A stretch of DNA of 64,000 nucleotides from Picocystis sp. L7 (lineage: Eukaryota; Chlorophyta; Picocystophyceae; Picocystales; Picocystaceae). The position numbers and the translations under genes are program-made. Each line of letters begins with the position of its first letter. Within the stretch, counting starts at the first letter, position 1. The notes under the pieces were generated by a model. The model was not told where the DNA came from. It searched no databases and was given only the letters and a program-made list of their open reading frames with translations. The stretch is from the NCBI GenBank assembly GCA_020975725.1, contig QXJR01000004.1, positions 1 to 64,000 on the forward strand, given 5' to 3'. This document shows, piece after piece, positions 10,663 to 20,566 of the stretch.

Positions 10663-10785
10663 GCTTCGGGAGGGTTCGTTCTTTGCAATCCATATAAATT
10701 CCTCGAGCTCCACTTCCCACCATGCCAACGCCAACTTTCTTCCAGGTTGACGCACATAGAAACGATGCAAAATTGGGATGCTCTT

Positions 10786-12429
10786 TTACAGGCTTGGAAG
10801 AGAGGTCCTACAGTAGGGACACTCAAGCTTTATTTCCATCCAGCGTTCCAGGCATTCCGGATGAAAGAAGTGATCGCATGGAGTCACCATACGAGATCTT
10901 CGATTTTTCACGTCAACTGGAGTCATGCAGATGACACAATCTATGTCATTGCTTCCACCTGTTTCCGCAGTCATTTCTAGGTCTACTTGCCGATAAAAAT
11001 CATACTTCTCAGGTAAGAACCGCTTGGGTACAAACCATCTCGGTCCATAATAGTGTTGTGTGAGTAGCATCGTTGCTTGAAGCCCTACCCATCCCGCGAG
11101 AGTAAAGCATATTCGCAAGTGCTGATCCAAGTGCAGAAAGTTCTGTGGACATCCTAAGAAGTAGCAAGGAATGAAAAGCCTTGTCATTGACATCCCTAGC
11201 ACGTACTGTGGCATCAATGGTTTCCGAATGTCGTGCAATGCGTTTTCAACGATCTGTGGCATCCAGAAGGAGTAAAAACCTATGGATAGGAATGGAAGGA
11301 ACTTCTGCCACTCATAGAGCAGCAGTATTCCTGCTAGCATGCACAGGTAGAATCTGGAGTACAGAATGTTCAACTCCCTTCTCGTGGAATTCCAAGTTTC
11401 GAAGCTGGCGGGTCGCCTTGCCTTCCAGATGGACAACATGAAACGCATCTCAAAAATGGAGAACATCACGAACTTGAAAAAGGCCACGGTTGCAAATGCG
11501 TTGAACAGCGTATCCACGACCAACCCGCCTGTAAGATGCGACAAGCAGATGTAGGCATCCAGTATAGCCTGTAACGCAATGGTCAAAATGGAAACTTTCG
11601 CTGCAGAGGCTTGGGTATTCGTCCTCTCCATCTGTCTTATTATAAGTGCCACCTGTATGAAATTGATGATGCTCACCACGAGTGTGTAGTTGATGGCCTT
11701 GGAATGATACTTTTCCACAAGCACTTGAGTGCCATTCAAGCGCAAGGAGAAGTGACAGTTGTCGCTGACTAGCATTCCTGTGTATACCCGGCTGCCTTCG
11801 ATGGGTTGGCGTTCGGACTTTTCTTCCGCGTTTTTGAATTTCAGGTCCACTCTGAAGGAGCATCTTTTTCGAAGGCTCAACGGATTCAAGGTGTCCAGCG
11901 AATTCATGGACAGCCTAGATCTCCCGGTAGCGCTGGTGGCCGCATACCTTCTCGCGGTCATTCTCAACGCTTGCCTGTATTCCTCTCCTTTCTTAGACAT
12001 GTCTTCGGTCGACATGTCTGCCATGATTTTGCTTTCCGAGAACGCGATGAGCCTTCCGTGTGGCGCGATGTACACCCCACGCAGCCTGAGGTTCTCGTCT
12101 TTGTCTGCAAAGTACAGGGTCTGTCGGAGCTGCAATTCTCCTCTCACAAAGACGACGTCTTCGCTGTTCTGTTCTCCCGGATCCACCGCAATTCTGAGGA
12201 TGGCGGATCCGCGTTCCAAGTCGAGCAACGGCACGATGGGTGTGGAACGGTTGTACTGCTCTCTTTCCCAATTCCCTCGGTAGGTTCCGGTTGCGTTTCT
12301 GGGCCATTCGTGTTCCCCGGCCAGGACCCCTTCTGCTCGACCCAACACCCCGTCAGCTCTCACTCCCGCAACGTGCACGAGTAGGGCGAGGAGCGCCATG
12401 CCCATGGTGCGTCTCACGTCCACCGCCAT
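10786..12429 (-). CDS. FLY: FLY1/TUL1-type transmembrane RING E3 ubiquitin ligase
   Basis: 547 aa, no intron. It resembles plant FLYING SAUCER (FLY1/2) and yeast Tul1, endomembrane E3 ligases; FLY1 acts on pectin methylesterification. It begins with a signal peptide (MGMALLALLVHVAGVRADG), followed by a lumenal domain with several Asn-linked glycosylation sites (NATG, NRST) and a multi-pass membrane region from about residue 260. It ends in a RING-H2 finger: CVIC, CDHFFHPEC, then CPYC in the last 50 residues. The start at 12429 is chosen to place the signal peptide first; the frame stays open upstream but looks non-coding. It converges with uS9, 123 bp between stops. Confidence 0.88.
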   Translation of the reverse strand: MAVDVRRTMGMALLALLVHVAGVRADGVLGRAEGVLAGEHEWPRNATGTYRGNWEREQYNRSTPIVPLLDLERGSAILRIAVDPGEQNSEDVVFVRGELQLRQTLYFADKDENLRLRGVYIAPHGRLIAFSESKIMADMSTEDMSKKGEEYRQALRMTARRYAATSATGRSRLSMNSLDTLNPLSLRKRCSFRVDLKFKNAEEKSERQPIEGSRVYTGMLVSDNCHFSLRLNGTQVLVEKYHSKAINYTLVVSIINFIQVALIIRQMERTNTQASAAKVSILTIALQAILDAYICLSHLTGGLVVDTLFNAFATVAFFKFVMFSIFEMRFMLSIWKARRPASFETWNSTRRELNILYSRFYLCMLAGILLLYEWQKFLPFLSIGFYSFWMPQIVENALHDIRKPLMPQYVLGMSMTRLFIPCYFLGCPQNFLHLDQHLRICFTLAGWVGLQATMLLTQHYYGPRWFVPKRFLPEKYDFYRQVDLEMTAETGGSNDIDCVICMTPVDVKNRRSRMVTPCDHFFHPECLERWMEIKLECPYCRTSLPSL

Positions 12430-12815
12430 CTCCGGCACCTTCCTCGTCTCCCACGAAGACGTAGAATGGGACAGATCCAAGGGGAAAGAAAGGCTTGACC
12501 GGCAGCTCTTCCTTACGGACCGTCCTTCCCTCGGGTCTTCGAAAGGGACCCCTGGGATCGTGCTCCATCCTACCCGGTCTCCTGCACCCAGTTCGAAGAT
12601 CCGATTGGGTTCAACCCTTCTCCATTCATGGGGATCCATGTTCCGATCCACCTGGGAAAGATCCGAAACGGAATAAGGGTCGTCCACTCGGGACACCCAA
12701 CGACAACGATCGCCTCCAACGAAAGGCAACAACAGGGACTGGTCCACCAAGGATTCGGTGTCGGAGCCTACGGTGCGTTGACATAGCCAGTAGGAAAGGT
12801 GAGAAGAAGGAGGGA
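12430..12815. promoter_or_regulatory. Upstream region of the FLY-like gene
   Basis: 386 bp with repeated GGATCC, GGGACCC and GGGTTCAACCC words (about 12530-12670). No supported gene. Confidence 0.35.
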
Positions 12816-13067
12816 ATGGGCAAGCGTGCACGGCCTCGTGGGTTTTATAGGATTGTCGATTGTGCCGTGATCATCGAAGAACAACGCAAACAAACTCCCG
12901 AACGTATGGCAAAGCATAGGTCGCAAACACTCCATGCGTGGACTTGTTTGGGCAGGAAGTGCCCGAGCAAACTGCCGGGATACGATGTTCGCAAAAGTGT
13001 ATGTCGGATGTGCGAGCTTTGGACTCGGAAGCTCGAACTGAAGCTTGCAATTGCCAAGGCTAAATAA
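12816..13067 (+). CDS. Hypothetical 83-aa basic Cys-containing protein
   Basis: An ATG-started frame of 83 aa that I do not recognise. It is Lys/Arg-rich, with four cysteines late in the protein (TCLGRKC and CRMC) that could bind a metal ion. It lies between the FLY promoter and CYP71 without overlap. There is no homology evidence; a chance open frame is equally possible. Confidence 0.22.
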   Translation: MGKRARPRGFYRIVDCAVIIEEQRKQTPERMAKHRSQTLHAWTCLGRKCPSKLPGYDVRKSVCRMCELWTRKLELKLAIAKAK

Positions 13068-13915
13068 CAAACACGCCATCCCCACTCCTTTAGAACGATG
13101 CTTCCCCACTAGCATTCACATGAAACCACGAAAAAAAGCAGTTGATTTGATGCTAAAATAGCCATTGTGTGTTCAGCAAAGTTCACAATCTACACCTTCC
13201 AACAATCACGCCTCTCTTTCAATCAACAGATGGGCTTGCCTTGCCTTGAAGTGAAGCCGTAGAAAGGCTAGTCCGCAATGCGAAGCACCGCAACGGTATC
13301 GAAAGTGACCAAATTGGCACTGTGGGTGCCACAAAGGCCTGACCTTTCAATTTCTACGCCATCCATCTTATCCGGCACAGCAACCGTGGCAGGAGATGTG
13401 GGAGGATCTCAACACACTCCTTCTGCCGTGGCGTAGCTCTCGATGAGCCGGTTCATCGTTCCATCACGAGATGTTGGGTCCTTCCAAGGGTCCATCCCGG
13501 CGGAAGCCCGGTTCGATGGATCGATTTGTTGGAGTGGGGATCGGTTTCAACCCGAGGTTCGAACCGATGCCATTGGTTCGGACTGGAAAAAGGTGCAGGA
13601 GACTCCAACCAAATCAACATCGTGACAGCACCCTTCAGGACGAATTGCGCCGTCTTCGTTGCTGCATCTCGTCCTTCCACGTCCGAGGCGCATCTTCCGG
13701 ATCCAACGCGGCACGCGCGTCCATCCTTGAATCTCCTGCTTCCCCGTTCGCCGCCGGTTCGGACGGTGCGACGGTCCTCGTCTTTTTCCATCCGTCTGAG
13801 AAGAAACTCTTGAAAGGGGATCCTGGTTGCTTTGTCTTGGATTCCTCCCTTTTCCATCTCAGTTATTTCCATCTTTCGGTTTCGAAGGTGGAAACCTGCT
13901 GCGAAGCGCGACAGG
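13068..13915. promoter_or_regulatory. Gap with probable CYP71 promoter
   Basis: 848 bp without a supported gene. Around 13490-13600 it is dense in GGTTCG/CGAACC and GGATCGAT words (for example GGTTCGAACC near 13555), like other promoters here. Confidence 0.4.
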
Positions 13916-15691
13916 ATGGAAGACAGCGGAGAAGCCATGGCGAAACGACCGCGCGTGAAGGAATGGGAAAGGACGTGGGAAGACGCCATGCCTTGTGCAG
14001 AGATGTACGAAAAGTCCTACATGCACAGGGACGCCGTCACGCACGTGGCCGTGGCCGAAGCCACGCACTTCTTCGTCACGGCAAGCGTCGACGGACACCT
14101 GAAGCTGTGGAAGAAAGTGATCGGCGACGTCGAGTTCGTCAAACAGTTCCGTGCCCACCTCAAGCCCATCAACGATCTCTGCGTCAGCCCGGACGGCACG
14201 CTGTGTGCCACCGTGGCCGACGACAGGACCCTCAAAGTGTTCGACATCGTCGGCTACGATCTCATGGCCTTCCTGCCGCTCTCCTTCACACCGGAATGTG
14301 CCGAATGGATATTCAAGGCGACGCACTCGCAGGCGAAGATCGCCGTTGCGGATAAAAACAGTGGAGATGTGATGGTATTCGACGCCAAAGGGAACGGGGA
14401 GGAAGCCTTGCACACCTGCAGGCACCACAAGAAACGAGTGCGGTGCATGAAATACGTCGAGAAACTCGATCTAGTCGTCTCAGGAGACGAAAGCGGAATG
14501 ATAGAGTACTGGTGTGCAACTGCGTACAAGTTTCCAGAGGACAAAGTCAACTTCCAACTCAAATTGGAAACGGACCTGTTCGAATTGGTCAAGCAGAAAC
14601 TACCCGTGCAAACACTTGCCGTCAGCCCAGACGGTGCATCGTTCGCCGTGATCAGCACAGATCGGAGAATACGAATTTTCAAGCTGAAAACGGGAAAGCT
14701 CAGGAGGACCTACGATGAATCGCTAGAAATGGCAAGCCAGGTCCAAACATCAGACAATCCTACCCAAAAATTGGAGGACATCGATTTTGGCAGAAGGCTC
14801 ATGATAGAGAAGCAAATGGACAAAGAAAATACCGTTCATACGAACGTTCAGTTCGATGAAAGTGGACAATTTCTCGCCTATTCCACCCATCTAGGAATCA
14901 AAATCGTACACATCCTCAGCAACAAAATCGTTAGGATACTAGGGAAAGTCGAAAACACAGAGAGATTCCATAGAATTGCACTGTACCAGGGGGCACCAAG
15001 CGCCCCTACTGGTGCAAGAATCTTTGCCCAGGATATTGAAAGCTTTCAAAGAGACCCTGTTTTCCTATGCTGTGCCTATAAGAAGCAAAGGATGTACATG
15101 TTCAGCCGAAGAGAGCCTGATGATACCGGAGACGAATCCGTAGGAAGAGATGTCTTCAATGAGAAGCCTTCTGCAGAGGAAATGATCGCAGTGAATCCAT
15201 CCTCAGAACGAGGAGACAAAGCAAAAGAGGTCGTGTTGCACACAACTTCGGGAGACATCGCTATATCTCTCCACGGAAACGAGTGTCCCAAAACTGTCGA
15301 AAACTTTACTGTGCATTGCAGAAACGGCTACTATGACAATGTCATTTTCCATCGAGTTATTAAGGGCTTCATGATACAAACTGGAGACCCCCTAGGTGAT
15401 GGGACGGGTGGGACTTCTATTTGGGGCACAGAATTTGAAGACGAATTCCATAGTAGCCTTAGGCATGACCGGCCGTACGTCGTCAGCATGGCCAACAGTG
15501 GATTGAACACGAATGGTTCACAGTTTTTCATCACCACCGTTGCTACCCCCTGGCTTGACAAAAAGCACACTGTCTTTGGCCTTGTTACAAGAGGAACACA
15601 AGTCGTTGACCAGGTTGAAGCTACAGAAACCGACGAGCACGACAAACCCACAACTGACATCAAGATTCTCAACACCACCGTAGTCATGTAA
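13916..15691 (+). CDS. CYP71: CYP71/PPWD1: WD40-repeat cyclophilin peptidyl-prolyl isomerase
   Basis: 591 aa, no intron. The orthologous family (plant CYP71, animal PPWD1) is nuclear; in plants it acts in chromatin-based repression and in animals it is spliceosome-associated. WD40 repeats fill about residues 35-420 (DAVTHVAVAEATHFFVTAS, VDGHLKLWKK, INDLCVSPDG). A cyclophilin domain occupies about 438-590, with active-site FHRVIKGFMIQTGDP, GSQFFITT and PWLDKKHTVFG; the catalytic Arg and the Trp of the cyclosporin site are present. The start is at the KRPRVKEWERTW block, which matches family N-termini. It converges with SEC6, only 38 bp between stops. Confidence 0.94.
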   Translation: MEDSGEAMAKRPRVKEWERTWEDAMPCAEMYEKSYMHRDAVTHVAVAEATHFFVTASVDGHLKLWKKVIGDVEFVKQFRAHLKPINDLCVSPDGTLCATVADDRTLKVFDIVGYDLMAFLPLSFTPECAEWIFKATHSQAKIAVADKNSGDVMVFDAKGNGEEALHTCRHHKKRVRCMKYVEKLDLVVSGDESGMIEYWCATAYKFPEDKVNFQLKLETDLFELVKQKLPVQTLAVSPDGASFAVISTDRRIRIFKLKTGKLRRTYDESLEMASQVQTSDNPTQKLEDIDFGRRLMIEKQMDKENTVHTNVQFDESGQFLAYSTHLGIKIVHILSNKIVRILGKVENTERFHRIALYQGAPSAPTGARIFAQDIESFQRDPVFLCCAYKKQRMYMFSRREPDDTGDESVGRDVFNEKPSAEEMIAVNPSSERGDKAKEVVLHTTSGDIAISLHGNECPKTVENFTVHCRNGYYDNVIFHRVIKGFMIQTGDPLGDGTGGTSIWGTEFEDEFHSSLRHDRPYVVSMANSGLNTNGSQFFITTVATPWLDKKHTVFGLVTRGTQVVDQVEATETDEHDKPTTDIKILNTTVVM

Positions 15692-15729
15692 GGTAGGCCA
15701 ACTTTGGGATTTCATGTGAGAAGGAACAA

Positions 15730-18090
15730 CTACATCAATGTGTTCCTTCTCTGTCGCTGAGTACCCCGTCGCTGTTGCCTAAGATGCCATGAGGAGGCAA
15801 TTTCATTCATCGTCTGGAACATCTGTGGCATTTTTTTCCCTTCCAGATGACTATCGCCCTCCTTGTCTTGAATGTCCTTGAGGCACTGAAGTAGGTCTGA
15901 GTGGTCAGTGGCAAACCAGGTGTTGCCAAGATGCAAGCTTCCTATTTCCAGATGCTTTTCGAGTAAGGTCATGGGTATGCTTCCATATGTATCCTGCAGA
16001 TGTGAATAAACTCCAGCAAATTTTTCGTAGGTATCTGCCATGGATAAGTCTGCTACAGCATCAACCAGTGCTTCGCATTCATCTGCAAATTCAGCCATGC
16101 CATTGCGTTGGAGGTGATGCAGCAGCATGGACATGTCTGTTTCTATTTGTGCCCTAATCTTTCTGTGTACTTCTCCTGCTTCGACGTTCTTCGGGCGCTT
16201 GGCCAGAAGGATTGCTGTGCAAAAGTGCGACACTACCTTCAAGTAGCTGGAATGAATGATGCTTTCATAGTTGTCTCCTAGCATCATTAACCGAAGATCG
16301 CTCCAATAGTCATCTAGTGTCGCGAGTATGGATGGCATTGGTGAAAGAGCAGGCTCAGAAATGTGTTCTTCGGAGAAGAGCTGACGCGTGAGAGGAAGTA
16401 TGTCCTGCAGGATCAAGCTCCCAATAAGCGTGTTGGCTGCATCTTTTGCATCGAAAAATTCGTTTTTGACTGCTTGCAGTTCATGTGCACCATGCACTAG
16501 TAGAGGCAAATCTATCCTTTTGTCACCGTTCAGCGAGCTGATGCAATGTAGTGCATCGTTCGCAATTTGGCATGTGCGCTCAAGGTCTGGCTCAAGCAAA
16601 CCACCTGCCATCTTATCCACCAGATCCTTGCAGTAGTTTGCATACATCTTGATTCCATGACAAGCTACATTCAAAACCTGACAAGTCAGCTGGCCGCCTT
16701 CCTCAATCTCGTCTACTATTCTGATTTGATCGTTCATCATCTGAAATATGTCAACCCAGGTCAAAGAGTGCAGTTTTCCTTCTTCGGATACCAGGGGAGG
16801 TTTTTCGAAATCTCTGTTTGCTATGTTCAAAATCCAAGTTTCCATCGACGAAACAACACGTTCCAAGTATTTTTCGTGGAAAGTATTCACCACATCAAGT
16901 AAGGATGGTTTCAGGGCTCTTACATTTATATCGAGGTCAAGCAATCCTGACTCATAATCCATGCACCACCCAATTATTTCCAAGATGTCCCCATTGGATA
17001 TGTTCTCAATTTGACTGGCAAGCCTACCGAAGAAGGAAGAGAAATTCTTATTGTACTCGGAAGCAAAGAAGTAGAAGAGCTCGTAGTCAGGCGGAAAGCA
17101 AGGCTCCACAGATCTGTAACACTGAAATAGACTATCTAGAAGTTGTGATGCCTGTAAAAGCTTATGCTTCACGGTTGATTCAGTGGAGAGTGACGGTTCC
17201 AGGGCTTCTTCACACTCTGCCTGGACATGCTTGCTGAACTCGTTGAGGCATTTTTCCTTCCCCATATCCGCAGCTTGAGTCATTGTGACTTTGCGCATGA
17301 TCTCTTTCTTATCGTTCTGCCATTGATGGTTTTTCCCAAGCTCCTCGCAAATTTTGTCTTGCATTCTTATGCACTGAACACATCGCACAAGTAACGAGGG
17401 ATTCTCTTCTGACAATTGCCGATAGTTTGCAAGGTGATCCCACAAAATTTTGTTGAATTTCCTCCAGCAATACTCGAATTCGCGCTTGACTCTGTGTAGC
17501 ACGTGGCCCGTATTACCAATTGTGTTTGGGGCATCGCCTCCCTCCATTTCTTCGTACTGGAAAGCAAAGCCTCGGAATGGTCCTAAACTGAAAAGCTCGG
17601 TGTACAGCAGAAGTAGGTCGTTTCGATCAGGTGTATAGTCGTCCAGACGGCGATGTATGTCTTGAATCACGGGTATGACATCGTACAGTCCTTCGATGGC
17701 TTGGATGAGCTCTTTCGTGTGCTTGGAGGAGCGCATTATGTCTTCGATTGTCTTGGTCTCCCGTTTACTGAACCGATTTTCTTCCCCTTCGGCTTGCTGG
17801 GAGAGCTCTTTCACCTGTTTGAGGTTGGATTCCATGTCCTGCAGATCCTTCTGGCACTTCTTCAGGGCATCGTGCATATGTTTGGCTTTCGTCACCATTC
17901 TTTCTGCCTCGCTTTCGAGCATGGCGTTGCTCTTCCACCGCTGGTCCTGGAACACGGCGGCCAGTTCTTCCAAGGAGTTGCCTTGAACCGGTGCGTTCAG
18001 CAGCTCGTGGAGCACCGCTGCGGCCTCTCGAGCCGCTTCGTCCACGAGATCTGCCTTGGACGTGGCCATTCCTCTCGCGGACCACGCCAT
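15730..18090 (-). CDS. SEC6: Exocyst subunit SEC6 (EXOC3)
   Basis: 786 aa from the ATG at 18090 (a second in-frame ATG is at 18069), no intron. SEC6 is a core subunit of the exocyst, which tethers secretory vesicles to the plasma membrane. The N-terminal 120 residues are a predicted coiled coil (ESEAERMVTKAKHMHDALKK region). Family signatures are WDHLANYRQLSEENPSLLVR, CFPPDYELFYFFASEYN, DILEIIGWCMDYESGL and EEGKLHSLTWVDIFQMMNDQ, and the C-terminal helical Sec6 domain continues to the stop. The frame is open further upstream, but that part is promoter-like sequence shared with the divergent CBS gene. Confidence 0.88.
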   Translation of the reverse strand: MAWSARGMATSKADLVDEAAREAAAVLHELLNAPVQGNSLEELAAVFQDQRWKSNAMLESEAERMVTKAKHMHDALKKCQKDLQDMESNLKQVKELSQQAEGEENRFSKRETKTIEDIMRSSKHTKELIQAIEGLYDVIPVIQDIHRRLDDYTPDRNDLLLLYTELFSLGPFRGFAFQYEEMEGGDAPNTIGNTGHVLHRVKREFEYCWRKFNKILWDHLANYRQLSEENPSLLVRCVQCIRMQDKICEELGKNHQWQNDKKEIMRKVTMTQAADMGKEKCLNEFSKHVQAECEEALEPSLSTESTVKHKLLQASQLLDSLFQCYRSVEPCFPPDYELFYFFASEYNKNFSSFFGRLASQIENISNGDILEIIGWCMDYESGLLDLDINVRALKPSLLDVVNTFHEKYLERVVSSMETWILNIANRDFEKPPLVSEEGKLHSLTWVDIFQMMNDQIRIVDEIEEGGQLTCQVLNVACHGIKMYANYCKDLVDKMAGGLLEPDLERTCQIANDALHCISSLNGDKRIDLPLLVHGAHELQAVKNEFFDAKDAANTLIGSLILQDILPLTRQLFSEEHISEPALSPMPSILATLDDYWSDLRLMMLGDNYESIIHSSYLKVVSHFCTAILLAKRPKNVEAGEVHRKIRAQIETDMSMLLHHLQRNGMAEFADECEALVDAVADLSMADTYEKFAGVYSHLQDTYGSIPMTLLEKHLEIGSLHLGNTWFATDHSDLLQCLKDIQDKEGDSHLEGKKMPQMFQTMNEIASSWHLRQQRRGTQRQRRNTLM

Positions 18091-18692
18091 GCTCTCCTCC
18101 TCGGCTTCGAAATGACACGAGTCGTGTCGGAAAGCACCGGAACAGTCGGATGGGAGAAGGAATGGAGACCGGTCTGTCCCTCCCTTCTGAAAGGGAGGAG
18201 ACCCGAATCGACACGACCGGGGACGATGGGAGGAACGGGTGTCCCTCCCTGGGAGTTTCTTCTCTCGTAGGATGGGTGCTGGCGCTTGCCGAGGGAGGCG
18301 TGTGCGTCGAGCCGCTCGGCATCGAAGGAATCGGGGTCCGTGGGAGATGGATGGCGACAGGACCACCTCTGTTGCGTCGTACACGGGCCAATGCGCACGG
18401 AAGAGGCGCACAACCAACGTGCACTTGCCGACACGGCCATGCTTGGCACATGCAGCCCGTGCCCACGAAACGGTCCGGTTCGGACCGATCGTTTGAAACG
18501 GGCGAAAATTCCAATCTTCCATCTATTCGCTCCGGTTCGAACCCCAAGGCGAGTTCCGATTCGGAACCGGTCCCGTCCAAGCCGAAACAACCGGAATCAA
18601 AGACCGTCCGAGGACCGTAAATGGACAGCAAAGACCGTGTGAGGGAAGGAGCGAAAGACGGATGAAAGACCGGTCTCGGTCGTTGGCACGTG
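18091..18692. promoter_or_regulatory. Divergent promoter between SEC6 and the CBS protein
   Basis: 602 bp between divergent starts. Several GGTTCGAACC / GGTTCGGACC / CGGAACCGG palindromes cluster at 18476-18580. One resembles a tRNA B-box, but no tRNA folds around it. Confidence 0.45.
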
Positions 18693-19910
18693 ATGGAGGA
18701 TGCGATGGCGACGGCACGCGACGGCGCACGCGAATTAGCCGCTTTCGCGCGCAATTCGACGGTGAAGGACGTGCTGGAGTGGAAGAAAAAGCTTCGTACC
18801 GAATGTGAACTCGAGAAGAAGGAAGTCATCGTGATCGAAGTCCACAACACTGTCGGGAAAGCGCTTGGAATGCTGGCCGAAGCGAACGTGCTCAGCGCAC
18901 CCGTGGTCGTGCAGGATCAACGCAATGCAAAAGAGAACGCAATCGTTATGCAGGAACCAGTGACATTGGTGGGATTCCTCGGGGTGACCGATGTGCTGAA
19001 AGTATTTCTGGACGAATTTGTCCGCGACGCTTTCGAAAATAATCGAGACTTGATCGCAGAAGACGCCGACGTTCGAGAAAGGATAGAGGAACTCGACAGG
19101 CTCGGTGAGAAATTCGAAAGGAAAACCGTCTCTTCAATATGTAACGCAGTGTGTGCTGGTGCTTTCAGCTCGCCTCAGAGGTACGATGGAGGAGTCATCT
19201 ACACGAAAGACCTTTGCATGTCTCTGATGACGGCGATCCAAGAGGGGTTTTTCAACGTGAGAGACAAGATACCAGCGCATAGACTTCTCGTCTTAGAACC
19301 AGGTGATGATTTGTTTGTGCAGCACTCAAGAAGCCCAACGACCACGATGTTTGCGAGAGGAAGGGTAGTCGATATCCTTAGCCAGACAGATGTTGTTGGC
19401 TACCTCTGCGAAAAGTTGGAGACCCTACCATCCCTGCGTCAATGCAGAGTTTCTGATCTGGAGGTGGGTACATCTTGGTCAGACATGGTGTTTGTGACGT
19501 CAGAGATGCCAGCCATCGATGTACTCTCTATGATGAGCTCGAAAGGCCTTACTTCCCTTGCCATTGTAGCACATGATAGCGTGGAGTCTCCAAGAGCAGT
19601 GGAACGTGGCAGGTTAGAGGGGAATCTGAGCACCTCTGATTTCCGTGGGCTGCAGCCTCACGAATTTCGACAGCTTGCTCTGCCTGTGAAAGAGTTTTTG
19701 GCAGAGCGAAGCAAGTTACGAACTCAAATGAAAGCAAGGCAGAGAAAAAATCTAGTCTCCGTGCCCGAACAGGCCACTGTTCAGCAAGTGCTGGAAATGT
19801 TAGCCAAGCACCGAATCCACCGGGTTTACACAGTGAACGAATACGGCCGGGCAATGGGTGTGATCACGCTCACTGATGTTTTGTTGCTGATCAATAGCCT
19901 GGCATGTTGA
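18693..19910 (+). CDS. Four-CBS-domain protein, AMPK gamma/PV42-like
   Basis: 405 aa, no intron. CBS pairs bind adenine nucleotides. Proteins with two pairs include the gamma/SNF4 subunit of AMPK/SnRK1 kinases and plant PV42-type proteins. CBS1 is about residues 20-110 (VGKALGMLAEANVLSAPVVV, FLGVTDVLKVFLDEF), CBS2 about 160-245 (MFARGRVVDILSQTDVVGYL), CBS3 about 250-330 (MPAIDVLSMMSSKGLTSLAI) and CBS4 about 345-405 (ATVQQVLEMLAKHRIHRVY, GVITLTDVLLLI). No kinase or glycogen-binding part is present. Nucleotide sensing is inferred from the family; partners are unknown. Confidence 0.78.
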   Translation: MEDAMATARDGARELAAFARNSTVKDVLEWKKKLRTECELEKKEVIVIEVHNTVGKALGMLAEANVLSAPVVVQDQRNAKENAIVMQEPVTLVGFLGVTDVLKVFLDEFVRDAFENNRDLIAEDADVRERIEELDRLGEKFERKTVSSICNAVCAGAFSSPQRYDGGVIYTKDLCMSLMTAIQEGFFNVRDKIPAHRLLVLEPGDDLFVQHSRSPTTTMFARGRVVDILSQTDVVGYLCEKLETLPSLRQCRVSDLEVGTSWSDMVFVTSEMPAIDVLSMMSSKGLTSLAIVAHDSVESPRAVERGRLEGNLSTSDFRGLQPHEFRQLALPVKEFLAERSKLRTQMKARQRKNLVSVPEQATVQQVLEMLAKHRIHRVYTVNEYGRAMGVITLTDVLLLINSLAC

Positions 19911-20566
19911 ACAAGGTCAAGATCGGTGCATTGTACTTGTTGCTTGCTTTTGGAGAAAGCAGCAGAGAATTGCACCAACGAATGTTCTTACATGACCGCA
20001 CACGCTCGTCGAGTCGCTTTCGTTGGAGCTAGCATGAATAATGTCCAACAACCTGTGCAAACGACGCTACTGCTGGACTTTTGACCCATTCTGTAGAATT
20101 TTTTCTGCCATTCAATCTTACGACTTGACTGGAATCTTCAGCGTTTCTTTGCCCTTGCCCACGCGCCCACTCCGACAGGACATAAGCCAGGACAACGTAC
20201 TTCACTTCCAAACCCTTCGGTTCAGCCAGGGTCTCCCCAGTGAATCCATAGGACGATAGAGACATGAAGCGAAGTGGGTTCAGAGGCATCCCCTACGTCC
20301 TCGACGGTCTTTGCAAGCCTGCGATCGATTGGCAGGGAGGGGGGATGAGGGGGGCCATGAGACCAGATTCCGCAGCGCATGTCGTGGGCGCATGTGGCTC
20401 ACAGTCAAAAGTCGAAAACACAAGGACGAACCATTTGGGCATCCGAAACGCGACAAGTCAGTGTGCCGTGGATCACAAGCATAGCTCGCGCCGATTCAAT
20501 CACTACTACAGCGGTGTCTTTGTGGTCGTCAGCGCTGAGGACAGGCAAGCAGGCTCTGGAGAAAGA
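19911..20566. other. Gap before the KNOX gene
   Basis: 656 bp. The KNOX frame stays open back to about 20264 with an ATG there, but that stretch has no family similarity and may be 5' UTR or contain an intron. No other gene seen. Confidence 0.35.

Noticed and set aside
18525-18560. tRNA B-box-like GGTTCGAACCCC
   Set aside because: No A-box at the right distance and no acceptor or anticodon stem; it is one of the promoter palindromes.
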